Below, one piece after another: positions 7,263-15,377 of a DNA stretch of 51,941 nt (position 1 is the stretch's first letter; the number at the start of each line of letters is the position of its first letter). Origin of the DNA: UBA1494_A sp963973975 (GTDB lineage Bacteria; Bacteroidota; Bacteroidia; Flavobacteriales_E; Vicingaceae); the NCBI GenBank assembly GCA_963973975.1, contig CAXBCF010000021.1, positions 1 through 51,941 on the forward strand, written 5' to 3'. The position numbers and the translations under genes are program-made. Below the pieces are notes generated by a model. It was not told where the DNA came from. It saw nothing but the letters and a program-made list of their open reading frames with translations, and did not search any database.

Positions 7263-7706
7263 ATGGCAAAGGACGCATTCACAGAAGAACAACAGCAAAA
7301 GATTAGAGAAGCGATTCAGGAAGCTGAGTCGAATACTTCAGGAGAAATAAAAGTGCACATTGAAAATCACTGCAAAGAAGAGGTTTTAGATCGTGCTGCT
7401 TTTGTTTTCGAAAAGCTAGAAATGCACAAAACTAAGATGCGAAATGGGGTACTTTTTTATTTAGCAATGAAAGACCATCATTTTGCAATTTTGGGAGATG
7501 CGGGTATTAATGAAAAGGTGCCACAAGGTTTTTGGGATGAGATTTCATCAATGATGTTGAAGCATTTTAAAGCTGGAGATTATACTGAAGGAATGGTCGA
7601 AGGAGTAAAAGCTGCAGGTCTTCAGTTGAAAACACATTTTCCTTATGATCAAAAAGGAAGTTTAAATGAATTGAGTGATGATATTTCATTCGGAAAAGAT
7701 AAATAA
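7263..7706 (+). CDS. TPM-domain protein without signal peptide
   Basis: A 147-residue TPM-domain protein (TLP18.3/Psb32/MOLO-1 fold), second gene of the lemA operon. Visible family features are FTEEQQQKIREAIQEAESNTSGEI at the N-terminus, NGVLFYLAMKDHHFAILGDAGINEKVP in the centre and HFKAGDYTEGMVEGVKAAG. It has no signal peptide or clear transmembrane helix, unlike its downstream partner, so it should be cytosolic or associated with a membrane partner. Function is unknown. The third gene starts 3 bases after the stop. Confidence 0.85.
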   Translation: MAKDAFTEEQQQKIREAIQEAESNTSGEIKVHIENHCKEEVLDRAAFVFEKLEMHKTKMRNGVLFYLAMKDHHFAILGDAGINEKVPQGFWDEISSMMLKHFKAGDYTEGMVEGVKAAGLQLKTHFPYDQKGSLNELSDDISFGKDK

Positions 7707-7709
7707 ACT

Positions 7710-8540
7710 ATGAAATACATCTCAAGAATTAGTTTTTTACTAGCATTCAGCTTCATTTCAATTTTAGCTTCAGCTAAAAGCGATTGTATACCTGCTAAAC
7801 CAAAACAGCAAAGATTGGTCAATGATTTTGCAAAATTATTGTCTGCTGCTCAAGTACAGCAACTAGAACAAAAATTGGTTGTTTTTAATGATACTACATC
7901 TACTCAAGTTGCAGTGGTTACCGTCACTTCACTTTGCAATTATGAACCCCAACAATTTGCCTTTGAGGTAGGTGAAAGGTGGGGAGTTGGTGATAAAAAA
8001 TTTAACAATGGCATTGTAATTCTCGTGAAACCAAAGTTGGGTAATGAAAGAGGACAAGCTTTTATTGCAACAGGCTACGGATTGGAGGGAGTTTTACCCG
8101 ATGCAACAACAAAGCGAATTATTGAATCAGAAATGATTCCACAATTTAAGCAAAACAATTATTTCGGAGGAATTAGTGCTGCAGTAAATGCTGTGATTGA
8201 CATTGCAGGTGGGGAGTATTCTGCTGAAAGCTATAATAAAAAAGGCAAGAAAAGTAAATCCTTTCCTTGGTTTCCACTAGCATTTATTTTCTTCATCATC
8301 ATCGTAATGATTGCCGGTACTTTAGGAAGAGCTAAAAAATATGCGCGAACCAATAACTTAAACCTGCTGACAGCTCTTTTCTTGATGGGTTCTATGAGCG
8401 GAAGACACCGTGGACATTATAGTAACTTTTCTTCAGGAAGAGGTGGTTTTGGAGGCGGCTTCGGTGGAGGAGGCGGAGGTGGCTTCGGTGGCTTTGGAGG
8501 TGGTAGTTTCGGTGGTGGTGGAGCAGGAGGGAGTTGGTAG
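7710..8540 (+). CDS. Exported TPM-domain protein with Gly-rich tail (YgcG-like)
   Basis: A 276-residue protein of the YgcG type. Domain order: signal peptide (about 1-22), TPM domain (about 30-165, with VNDFAKLLS, VAVVTVTSL, NNGIVILVKP and ATGYGLEGVLPDA), one transmembrane helix (about 190-207), a short basic cytosolic segment, and a C-terminal tail of Gly, Phe and Ser (GGFGGGFGGGGGGGFGG and similar) ending GAGGSW. The Gly-rich tail is typical of the family. The TPM domain would face the periplasm. It is the last gene of the lemA-TPM-TPM operon. It converges on msrB across an AT-rich repeat. Confidence 0.88.
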   Translation: MKYISRISFLLAFSFISILASAKSDCIPAKPKQQRLVNDFAKLLSAAQVQQLEQKLVVFNDTTSTQVAVVTVTSLCNYEPQQFAFEVGERWGVGDKKFNNGIVILVKPKLGNERGQAFIATGYGLEGVLPDATTKRIIESEMIPQFKQNNYFGGISAAVNAVIDIAGGEYSAESYNKKGKKSKSFPWFPLAFIFFIIIVMIAGTLGRAKKYARTNNLNLLTALFLMGSMSGRHRGHYSNFSSGRGGFGGGFGGGGGGGFGGFGGGSFGGGGAGGSW

Positions 8541-8544
8541 GAAA

Positions 8545-8580
8545 TAATTAATAATTACCAATTAATAATTACTAATTACG
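8545..8580. repeat. AT-rich TTGGTAATTA / AATTAGTAATT repeat, copy 2 (inverted relative to copy 1)
   Basis: TAATTAATAATTACCAATTAATAATTACTAATTACG spans the convergent gap after the Gly-rich TPM gene and includes the msrB stop codon at 8576. Read on the minus strand it gives GTAATTAGTAATT and TTGGTAATTA units like those at 4602-4645. No gene is encoded by it. Confidence 0.35.
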
Positions 8581-8950
8581 CTTCTTTTTCGAAGTCCAAA
8601 CTCAAAGAATTGATGCAGTATCTTAATCCAGTCGTATTGCTTGGTCCATCTTCAAAAACGTGACCCAAATGTCCTCCGCATTTGGCACAAACTACTTCTG
8701 TTCGAACCATACCTAAACTAGAATCGCGATTTAATTTGACATTTCCTTCATTTACAACATCATAAAAACTAGGCCATCCAGATCCAGAATCATATTTAGT
8801 GTTGGAATCGAATAGCTGATTTCCACAAGCTGCACAAGTATAAATTCCTTTAGCATTGTGTTTTAGGAATTTTCCAGTGAACGGACGCTCGGTCCCTTTG
8901 TCAATCAAGATTCTTTTTTGCTCCTCACTGAGGTTTGTCTTTTCGGTCAT
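8576..8950 (-). CDS. msrB: Peptide-methionine (R)-S-oxide reductase MsrB
   Basis: MsrB of 124 residues, repairing the R-sulfoxide of oxidised methionine. The fold is complete: TERPFTGKFL, structural zinc Cys pairs CAAC and CAKC, SGSGWPSF (substrate pocket), GGHLGHVFEDGP and RYCINS with the catalytic Cys. There is no signal peptide, so it is cytosolic. I start it at ATG 8950 (MTEKTNLSEEQK) because this gives the usual family length and a purine-rich AGAAAG lies just upstream. An ATG further up (8983) is in frame, and the frame stays open to 9097, but that extension only rereads the end of rhlE. The chosen start overlaps the rhlE 3' end by 26 bases, implying translational coupling. Confidence 0.92.
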   Translation of the reverse strand: MTEKTNLSEEQKRILIDKGTERPFTGKFLKHNAKGIYTCAACGNQLFDSNTKYDSGSGWPSFYDVVNEGNVKLNRDSSLGMVRTEVVCAKCGGHLGHVFEDGPSNTTGLRYCINSLSLDFEKEA

Positions 8951-10181
8951 GTTGTTTCTTTCTATTTCCCTGAAATTTTCCATTCCCTCTTGGTTTTTTA
9001 CCATAAGTGTTTTGCTTAGGTCGGAATTTAGTTGGATCGTAACTCGGTCCTTCACCAATATCAGGGGGATTAGGTAATTTTGAAACGCTTGATTCAATTA
9101 ATTGTTCAATTTTTTGAAAGTCTCGTTGCCCTTTCTCATCAATAAAAGTCAAGGCAACTCCAGTTGATTTAGCTCGAGCAGTTCTACCAACTCGGTGAAC
9201 ATAGTCTTCAGGATCATTTGGAACATCGTAGTTGATGACCAAGTCAATTGAGTCGATGTCGATTCCTCGAGAAATGATGTCTGTTGCCACTAAGATTCTC
9301 AGTCGCTTGTTCTTAAATCTTCTCAATACTTCCTCTCGTTCATCTTGACTCAAATCAGAAGAAATTCCATCTGCATCCAAACCCATTTTTTTCAAATCTC
9401 GAACAATGTCCTTGACACTCATTTTTCTTGAAGTAAAAATGATAATACTATTCAAATCGTCTTTTCCTTTTAAAAGTGATTTTAATAAAGGAATTTTCTG
9501 TCCATCATAAGTATTGTAAGCAGCTTGTAATATTCCATCGGCTGTTTTTGAAATAGCAATACTCACTTCTCTGGGATCGTGCATAATTGCTTTTGCCAAT
9601 GACCTAATCTTAGGTGGCATGGTAGCAGAAAATAAGATGTTTTGCCTTTTCTTGGGTAGAAATTCTGCAATTTTTTTGATGTCGTCAGAAAAACCCATGT
9701 CCAACATACGGTCCGCTTCATCTAAAATAAAATGCTCTAGTTGACTGATGGCAACGTAATTTAAATTTAAATGTGAAAGCAATCTTCCTGGTGTGGCAAC
9801 AATTAAATCAGCGCCTTTAGTTAAGGCAGATTTTTCAGCATCAAAAGAGGAACCACTGCCACCACCATAAATTGCAATAGAAGAAGTTCCAGTAAAATAA
9901 GAAAATCCCTCCATCTGTTGGTCAATTTGCATGGCCAATTCTCTTGTTGGAGCTAAAATTAAAGTATTGAGTTTTCCGCCTCCTGAGCGCTGAATTTTAT
10001 TTAAAACAGGCAATAAATAAGCAGCTGTTTTTCCAGTTCCTGTTTGAGCTACCGCAATAATGTCTCTATCTTCTTGTATAATTGGAATGGCTTCTGCCTG
10101 AACTGGTGTGGGTTCTTTAAACCCCATTGCATCAAGTCCTTCGATGATTTCAGGAGTAAAATTAAAATCGTTAAACGTCAT
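8925..10181 (-). CDS. rhlE: DEAD-box RNA helicase, RhlE-like
   Basis: ATP-dependent RNA helicase of 418 residues with all core motifs: Q motif (GFKEPTPVQ, about 20-28), Walker A AQTGTGKT (45-52), PTRELA (78-83), TPGR, DEAD (154-157), SAT (185-187), and in the second RecA domain ATDIISRGIDI and HRVGRTAR. A short basic tail (about 375-418, ending NRKKQHDRKDKPQ) is the usual nonspecific RNA-binding arm, typical of the RhlE group. It likely acts in ribosome assembly or cold adaptation; the precise role is inferred from the family. Its 3' end overlaps msrB by 26 bases. Confidence 0.92.
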   Translation of the reverse strand: MTFNDFNFTPEIIEGLDAMGFKEPTPVQAEAIPIIQEDRDIIAVAQTGTGKTAAYLLPVLNKIQRSGGGKLNTLILAPTRELAMQIDQQMEGFSYFTGTSSIAIYGGGSGSSFDAEKSALTKGADLIVATPGRLLSHLNLNYVAISQLEHFILDEADRMLDMGFSDDIKKIAEFLPKKRQNILFSATMPPKIRSLAKAIMHDPREVSIAISKTADGILQAAYNTYDGQKIPLLKSLLKGKDDLNSIIIFTSRKMSVKDIVRDLKKMGLDADGISSDLSQDEREEVLRRFKNKRLRILVATDIISRGIDIDSIDLVINYDVPNDPEDYVHRVGRTARAKSTGVALTFIDEKGQRDFQKIEQLIESSVSKLPNPPDIGEGPSYDPTKFRPKQNTYGKKPRGNGKFQGNRKKQHDRKDKPQ

Positions 10182-10366
10182 GTATTGTTTGAAAAGTTAT
10201 ACATAGCAAGATTAACCATTTTAATGGATTAACTTATTCAATGTAAATTCTAAATTTAATTGAATATTGATACTTCAATTTAAAGCTGCCTAAGATTAGT
10301 AATCAAATACATAATATTCCTTTATTAAGGAGTCATATTATTAATAATTTACTTTATTTCGCAAGC

Positions 10367-10831
10367 ATGAAAATTAAATTGATTGGTATTGGCAAGACAA
10401 CAGATCCGAACATAATTGCTTTGTGTTCAGAATTTGAAAATAGGTTAAAGCACTATTGTCAATTTGAAGTGGAATACCATTCAAGTAAATTAAAAACGAA
10501 TGAACGTGAATTGGTTAAAACGGAAGAGGGGAAGTTGTTACTAGCCAAAATTTTACCTTCTAATCAAGTAATTTTGCTAGATAATCGAGGAGATCAATAC
10601 GGTTCAGAAGAATTTTCGCAATTTCTCCAAAAACGTCTAAACGCGGCAAGTCAAGACATCGTTTTTTTGATTGGAGGAGCCTTCGGTTTTAGTGAAGCCG
10701 TTTATGAACGAGCTAATTTTAAGCTTTCACTTTCAAAAATGACCTTTACACATCAATTAATTCGTGTGATTTTTACTGAGCAATTGTACCGTGCATTTAC
10801 TATTTTGAAAGGGGAGAAGTACCATCATTAA
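10367..10831 (+). CDS. rlmH: 23S rRNA pseudouridine-1915 N3-methyltransferase RlmH
   Basis: SPOUT-class methyltransferase of 154 residues, normal for RlmH. It methylates N3 of pseudouridine 1915 in helix 69 of 23S rRNA on the assembled ribosome, using SAM. Characteristic segments are KLIGIGKT at the start, ILLDNRGDQYGSEEF (about 68-82), FLIGGAFGFS (the knot's SAM-binding glycines), LSLSKMTFTHQLIRVIFTEQLYRA and the C-terminal KYHH ending. The last 32 bases lie antisense to the galE 3' end (10800-10831), a convergent coding overlap. Confidence 0.95.
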   Translation: MKIKLIGIGKTTDPNIIALCSEFENRLKHYCQFEVEYHSSKLKTNERELVKTEEGKLLLAKILPSNQVILLDNRGDQYGSEEFSQFLQKRLNAASQDIVFLIGGAFGFSEAVYERANFKLSLSKMTFTHQLIRVIFTEQLYRAFTILKGEKYHH

Positions 10832-11834
10832 CTTGTGTTTTTTGCCAGTTCCAAGCAGTTTCTAACATTTCTTCTAGACTATATTTTGCTTCCCAATTCA
10901 AAACCTGCTTTGCAAAATTGTTATTGGCATAAATGCTTTCTACATCACCCGCTCTTCGTTGTCCAACTTGATAATTCACCTGCTTTTTATTCACCTTCTC
11001 AAAAGTGTTGATCATTTCCAAAACAGTTGTTCCTTTTCCACTCCCTAAATTGATTACCTTGTAGTTTTCTTGAGACTTTGAAAGATGATTCAGGGCTAAG
11101 ACATGTGCATTGGCAATATCGCAAACATGAATGTAATCGCGAATACAACTACCGTCTCTGGTTGAATAATCATTTCCAAAAACCGTTAGCTGCTCTCTTA
11201 AGCCAATAGCCGTTTGTGTAATTATGGGGACTAAATTATTTGGGCGTTTTGTAAATCCTTCACCAAGCAAACCTGATGGATGAGCACCAACTGGGTTGAA
11301 ATAGCGCAGCGAAATGGCCTTAAAGTTGGGGTTTACTTTAGAAAAATCTTTAATAATGTCTTCTCCCATTTGCTTGCTTCTTGCATAGGGCGACTCAGCA
11401 TGCCCAAAAGGAGATTTTTCAGTTACAGGCAGTTCTTCAGGATTTCCATAGACAGAGCAAGAGCTGGAAAAAATAAAGTGATTTACTGAATATTTTTTCA
11501 TGCACTCCAATACATTCAATAAACCCCCAATGTTGTTTTGATAATATAAATTTGGAAATTCAACCGAATCGGGAACAGATTTTAGAGCAGCAAAATGAAT
11601 AACAGCACAAATATTTTCGGTTTTAAAAAAATGATCAAGTGCAGCTTGGTCTAGCAAATCAATGGCATCGTTTTTTACTTTTCTACCACTTATTTTTTCG
11701 ATTCTATCATAGTTGCTTGCATCAGAATTAATGAAATTATCAATGGATATGATTTCTTCTACCCCTTGTTTATTCAACTCAATAATTGTGTGTGAACCTA
11801 TGTATCCCGCTCCTCCTGTAACTAATACCCGCAT
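10800..11834 (-). CDS. galE: UDP-glucose 4-epimerase GalE
   Basis: Extended short-chain dehydrogenase of 344 residues that interconverts UDP-glucose and UDP-galactose with bound NAD. The N-terminal Rossmann motif is TGGAGYIGSH (6-15). The catalytic YxxxK is Tyr150 and Lys154 (SPYARSK), preceded by the Ser-rich SSSCSVYG. RYFNPVGAHPSG and IRDYIHVCD are typical of GalE. It provides galactose-containing nucleotide sugars for envelope polysaccharides. Its end overlaps the rlmH end by 32 bases. It is divergent from the Gfo/Idh/MocA gene, and an exact TAnnTTTG box lies 42 bases upstream of its ATG. Confidence 0.95.
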   Translation of the reverse strand: MRVLVTGGAGYIGSHTIIELNKQGVEEIISIDNFINSDASNYDRIEKISGRKVKNDAIDLLDQAALDHFFKTENICAVIHFAALKSVPDSVEFPNLYYQNNIGGLLNVLECMKKYSVNHFIFSSSCSVYGNPEELPVTEKSPFGHAESPYARSKQMGEDIIKDFSKVNPNFKAISLRYFNPVGAHPSGLLGEGFTKRPNNLVPIITQTAIGLREQLTVFGNDYSTRDGSCIRDYIHVCDIANAHVLALNHLSKSQENYKVINLGSGKGTTVLEMINTFEKVNKKQVNYQVGQRRAGDVESIYANNNFAKQVLNWEAKYSLEEMLETAWNWQKTQVNDGTSPLSK

Positions 11835-11875
11835 GACTATTTAAATTGATGCTAATTAAACTCGTTTTTAGACTC

Positions 11876-11883
11876 CAAAGATA
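11876..11883 (-). promoter_or_regulatory. Putative -7 box (TAnnTTTG) of galE
   Basis: On the minus strand the sequence reads TATCTTTG, an exact match to the Bacteroidota -7 consensus, 41 bases before the galE start. It sits in the 99-base divergent gap shared with the oxidoreductase gene. Confidence 0.5.
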
Positions 11884-11933
11884 CTTTTCTTTCAATTCTT
11901 GTTAATATTGCAATTCAAATTCAAGTTTTTAAA

Positions 11934-12956
11934 ATGGCTGAAAAAATCAAGTTTGCAATTGTTGGAGCAGGTAGAATTGGAAGAAGGCATGCCAGTATGG
12001 TAAAGCTGAATGAAGCTGCTGAATTAGTTGCTTTAATCGATACTGATATTTCTTTGAAAGATGAATTAATCAATGAGTTTGATGTGCCTTTTTTCTCAAG
12101 TTTAGAAGCGTTTTTTGCTTCAAAGCGTTCTGTTGATGTTGTGAATATTTGTACTCCGAACTATTTACATGCCTCACAGTCATTATTTGCATTGGCTAAT
12201 AATTGCCATGTTGTGGTTGAAAAGCCAATGGCACTTTCAAAAGTAGATGCAGAAAAAGTCATTCATCAATCTCTGCAAGTAAATAAACGCGTTTTTTGTG
12301 TAATGCAAAACCGCTACAGTCCACCATCTAAATGGTTGAAAGAGATCATTACCAACAACACTCTTGGAGAAGTCTACATGGTGAACATTAATTGTTTTTG
12401 GAACAGAGATTCAGATTACTACAAAGGCGGAGATAAAAATTATTGGAAAGGGAAAAAAGATAAAGACGGTGGAACACTCTTTACCCAATTTAGTCACTTT
12501 ATAGATACTATGTTTTGGTTGTTTGGAGATATAACCAACATTCAAGCAAGTTTTTATGATTTCAATCACAGTGAAACAACAGAGTTTGAAGATTCGGGCA
12601 TTGTTCAATTTAATTTCGTGAATGGGGGAGCGGGAAGTTTAAACTATTCCACTTCAGTTTATGGACAAAATATGGAAAGTAGTCTCTCAATTGTAGGTGA
12701 GAAGGGTAGTGTTAAAGTGGGTGGACAATACATGAACGAGATTGTTTATTGCCACATTGATGGCTATGAAAAACCAGAATTAGAAGAAACACTCCCACCA
12801 AATGATTATGGTAAGTATAAAGGAAGTGCTGCAAATCATCAATTTGTTATACAAAACGTTGTTGATACGCTTCTAAAAAACCAAACTGTTACAACAAATA
12901 GCTTGGAAGGCTTGAAAGTAGTAGAAATAATTGAAAATATTTATAAATTGAAATAA
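11934..12956 (+). CDS. Gfo/Idh/MocA-family oxidoreductase, probably acting on a nucleotide sugar
   Basis: NAD(P)-dependent sugar dehydrogenase of 340 residues. The N-terminal Rossmann motif is GAGRIG (11-16), followed by CTPNYLH (73-79) and the conserved EKP (96-98) with the catalytic-region Lys. The C-terminal domain includes DGGTLFTQFSHFIDTMFWLFG, whose His fits the active-site histidine of the family. Overall order resembles the WlbA/WbpB-type enzymes that oxidise C3 of UDP-GlcNAc-derived sugars, but I cannot fix the substrate. It is divergent from galE; a role in surface polysaccharide synthesis is inferred. No aminotransferase or acetyltransferase partner lies next to it. Confidence 0.8.
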   Translation: MAEKIKFAIVGAGRIGRRHASMVKLNEAAELVALIDTDISLKDELINEFDVPFFSSLEAFFASKRSVDVVNICTPNYLHASQSLFALANNCHVVVEKPMALSKVDAEKVIHQSLQVNKRVFCVMQNRYSPPSKWLKEIITNNTLGEVYMVNINCFWNRDSDYYKGGDKNYWKGKKDKDGGTLFTQFSHFIDTMFWLFGDITNIQASFYDFNHSETTEFEDSGIVQFNFVNGGAGSLNYSTSVYGQNMESSLSIVGEKGSVKVGGQYMNEIVYCHIDGYEKPELEETLPPNDYGKYKGSAANHQFVIQNVVDTLLKNQTVTTNSLEGLKVVEIIENIYKLK

Positions 12957-13092
12957 GCTATTAAAATTAATATTAGTATTATTGCAAAGTCTTTAATTCT
13001 TAAGGGCGTTTCTTCACTAGAGAACATTTTCTCAACATTTTTTATTTACAAAAAACGACTTATTTCATTTCACACTATCACCACAAATTTTC

Positions 13093-14841
13093 ATGTACGA
13101 TATTTTAGAACTTAACCGTAAAACGGTTGTAGAATTAAAGGAATTAGCTAAAGATTTAGACATTAAGAAATTCCAAAAATTAAAAAAAGAAGACTTAATT
13201 TACCAGATTCTAGATCAACAAGCCGTTAAGCCTGAAGCTGTAAAGTCTTCATCAGAAGCGAAAAAACAGAGTCAACAAAACTCAAAAAGACCGCCAGATA
13301 TTAATAAAAATGCAAATCAGGATAAACCTGCGGCAAAAGCTACTGCTGAAAAAGAAAAACCAGCTGAAACTAAATCTGAAACTACATCTGAAACTACATC
13401 TGAAAAGAAAGTAGCTTACCCAAAGAAAGCACCATCTGAAAGAGTTGCAAGACCAAAAATTGAAAACTCTAATAAAGGAACTGAAACTAAAGAATCAACT
13501 ACTAGACCTCAAGTAGAGACAAAAGAAAGGACGAAGCCGAATCCAAGAACTCAAAACTCTAATAGACCTGCTCCAAATCAAGCACAAGCTCAAGAGAAAA
13601 ATAACAACCACCAACAAAACCAAAGTCAGAACCCAAACCAAAATCCAAATCAGAATCAACCTCAAAAAGGGAATTCTACGAATGTACCCGTAAGAAAAAA
13701 TCCTCCAAAACCAGAGTATGATTTCGACGGAATTATAACTGGAGAAGGTGTATTGGAAATGATGCCTGATGGTTACGGATTTTTGAGATCATCAGATTAT
13801 AATTACTTAAACTCTCCTGACGACGTTTATGTTTCTCAGTCTCAAATAAAATTATTTGGGTTAAAAACAGGTGATACAGTCAGAGGAACTGTTCGTCCAC
13901 CAAAAGAAGGTGAGAAATACTTCCCATTAATTAAATTGGAAGAAATTAACGGAAGAGATCCTGAATACATTCGCGATCGTGTACCTTTCGATTATTTGAC
14001 TCCACTTTTTCCTTACGAGAAATTTAATTTAACAGGTCATAGTGAAAATTCTGTTTCTACAAGAATTATTGATTTATTCACACCAATAGGAAAAGGACAA
14101 AGGGGATTAATCGTTGCACAACCAAAAACGGGTAAAACCACTTTATTAAAAGAAATAGCCAATTCAATTGCGGCGAATCACCCTGAGGTTTATTTGTTAA
14201 TCTTATTGATTGATGAACGTCCTGAAGAGGTGACAGACATGGCACGTAGTGTAAATGCAGAAGTGATTGCATCAACATTCGATGAGCCTGCTGAAAGACA
14301 TGTGAAAGTAGCCAACATCGTTCTAGAAAAAGCAAAAAGAATGACTGAATGTGGTCACGATGTAGTGATTTTATTAGATTCTATCACTCGATTGGCTAGA
14401 GCTTACAATACTGTTTCTCCAGCATCAGGAAAAGTACTTTCAGGAGGGGTAGATGCGAATGCATTGCACAAACCAAAACGCTTTTTTGGAGCTGCAAGAA
14501 AAATTGAAAATGGTGGTTCATTAACCATCCTTTCTACTGCCTTAACTGAAACTGGTTCAAAAATGGATGAAGTAATTTTCGAAGAGTTTAAAGGTACAGG
14601 TAACATGGAGTTACAATTAGACCGTAAAATATCTAATCGAAGAATTTATCCTGCAATTGATATTGTTTCTTCTTCTACAAGAAAAGAAGACTTACTATTA
14701 GGAAGTGATGTAACTCAACGCATGTGGATCTTGCGCAATCACATTGCTGATATGAACCCTGTTGAAGCCATGGACTTTATTAAAAATCGAATTGAGAAAA
14801 CTAAGAACAACGAAGAGTTCTTGATTTCTATGAACGGCTAA
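13093..14841 (+). CDS. rho: Transcription termination factor Rho with long disordered insert
   Basis: Hexameric RNA-dependent ATPase that terminates transcription, 582 residues (E. coli Rho is 419). Domain order: Rho_N helical domain (1-44), a polar low-complexity insert (about 45-208) rich in Lys, Glu, Asn, Gln and Pro with small repeats (SETTSETTSE, QNPNQNPNQNQ), the primary RNA-binding cold-shock fold (about 210-285, with MPDGYGFLRS), and the RecA-type ATPase with Walker A QPKTGKTT (343-350), LLIDERPEEV and LLDSITRLARA. The insert explains the extra length; similar insertions occur in Bacteroidota Rho proteins. A DUF4199-like membrane gene starts 5 bases downstream. Confidence 0.97.
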   Translation: MYDILELNRKTVVELKELAKDLDIKKFQKLKKEDLIYQILDQQAVKPEAVKSSSEAKKQSQQNSKRPPDINKNANQDKPAAKATAEKEKPAETKSETTSETTSEKKVAYPKKAPSERVARPKIENSNKGTETKESTTRPQVETKERTKPNPRTQNSNRPAPNQAQAQEKNNNHQQNQSQNPNQNPNQNQPQKGNSTNVPVRKNPPKPEYDFDGIITGEGVLEMMPDGYGFLRSSDYNYLNSPDDVYVSQSQIKLFGLKTGDTVRGTVRPPKEGEKYFPLIKLEEINGRDPEYIRDRVPFDYLTPLFPYEKFNLTGHSENSVSTRIIDLFTPIGKGQRGLIVAQPKTGKTTLLKEIANSIAANHPEVYLLILLIDERPEEVTDMARSVNAEVIASTFDEPAERHVKVANIVLEKAKRMTECGHDVVILLDSITRLARAYNTVSPASGKVLSGGVDANALHKPKRFFGAARKIENGGSLTILSTALTETGSKMDEVIFEEFKGTGNMELQLDRKISNRRIYPAIDIVSSSTRKEDLLLGSDVTQRMWILRNHIADMNPVEAMDFIKNRIEKTKNNEEFLISMNG

Positions 14842-14846
14842 TAAAC

Positions 14847-15371
14847 ATGATTTCAAATTCAGCGATTGCTATTAGAATGACAGCCGCATCGGTTTTTATG
14901 AAAATGATTGTATATACCATGAATTGGCAGCAAAGCAATTATGAAAAGGTCTATTTTTTCATGAATGTTTTTATTCTAATGACCGGAATTTTCTTTGGAA
15001 TTCGAAATTTTAAGAAAATGGAAACGGTAAAAACAAACTTCATGGAAGATTTGAAAGCAGGAATGAAAGTAGCAGCAATGTATGCCATTTTTCTATCCCT
15101 TTTTGTGTTCTTTTACTATAAAATAATTGATCCAACTTATTTTGCTGTACGATTGGAAGAACAGTTAAATGCCGCAAGAGAAAGTAATCTAAGCGCTGAA
15201 ATTTCAGAACAAATAAACATTGAACAAGTCCGACAAACAGGAGAATTTGTGCTTTCTGCTTTCTTTCAAAGTACCATCACTCTGATTGGCTTTATTATTT
15301 TAGGCAGTTTCTATTCTTCACTCATTGCATTTTTCTTGCGAAAGATTAAAGGATTTGGAAATAATGTATAG
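14847..15371 (+). CDS. DUF4199-like integral membrane protein
   Basis: A 174-residue membrane protein that I assign tentatively to the DUF4199 family from length, topology and phylum. Four hydrophobic segments are visible at about residues 5-22, 33-52, 70-92 and 140-164. Between the third and fourth lies a hydrophilic loop (about 93-135) containing RLEEQLNAARESNLSAEISEQ, likely helical. It begins 5 bases after the rho stop, so it is probably cotranscribed. Function unknown. It converges on mpl with a 6-base gap. Confidence 0.65.
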   Translation: MISNSAIAIRMTAASVFMKMIVYTMNWQQSNYEKVYFFMNVFILMTGIFFGIRNFKKMETVKTNFMEDLKAGMKVAAMYAIFLSLFVFFYYKIIDPTYFAVRLEEQLNAARESNLSAEISEQINIEQVRQTGEFVLSAFFQSTITLIGFIILGSFYSSLIAFFLRKIKGFGNNV

Positions 15372-15377
15372 CTTAAT

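Noticed and set aside
7115..7306. 63-codon frame across the end of lemA and the start of the first TPM gene
   Set aside because: It lies wholly in a shifted frame of two well-supported genes.
8951..9097. N-terminal extension of MsrB by up to 49 residues
   Set aside because: The added residues only reread the rhlE 3' end in another frame. The ATG at 8950 gives the normal MsrB length.
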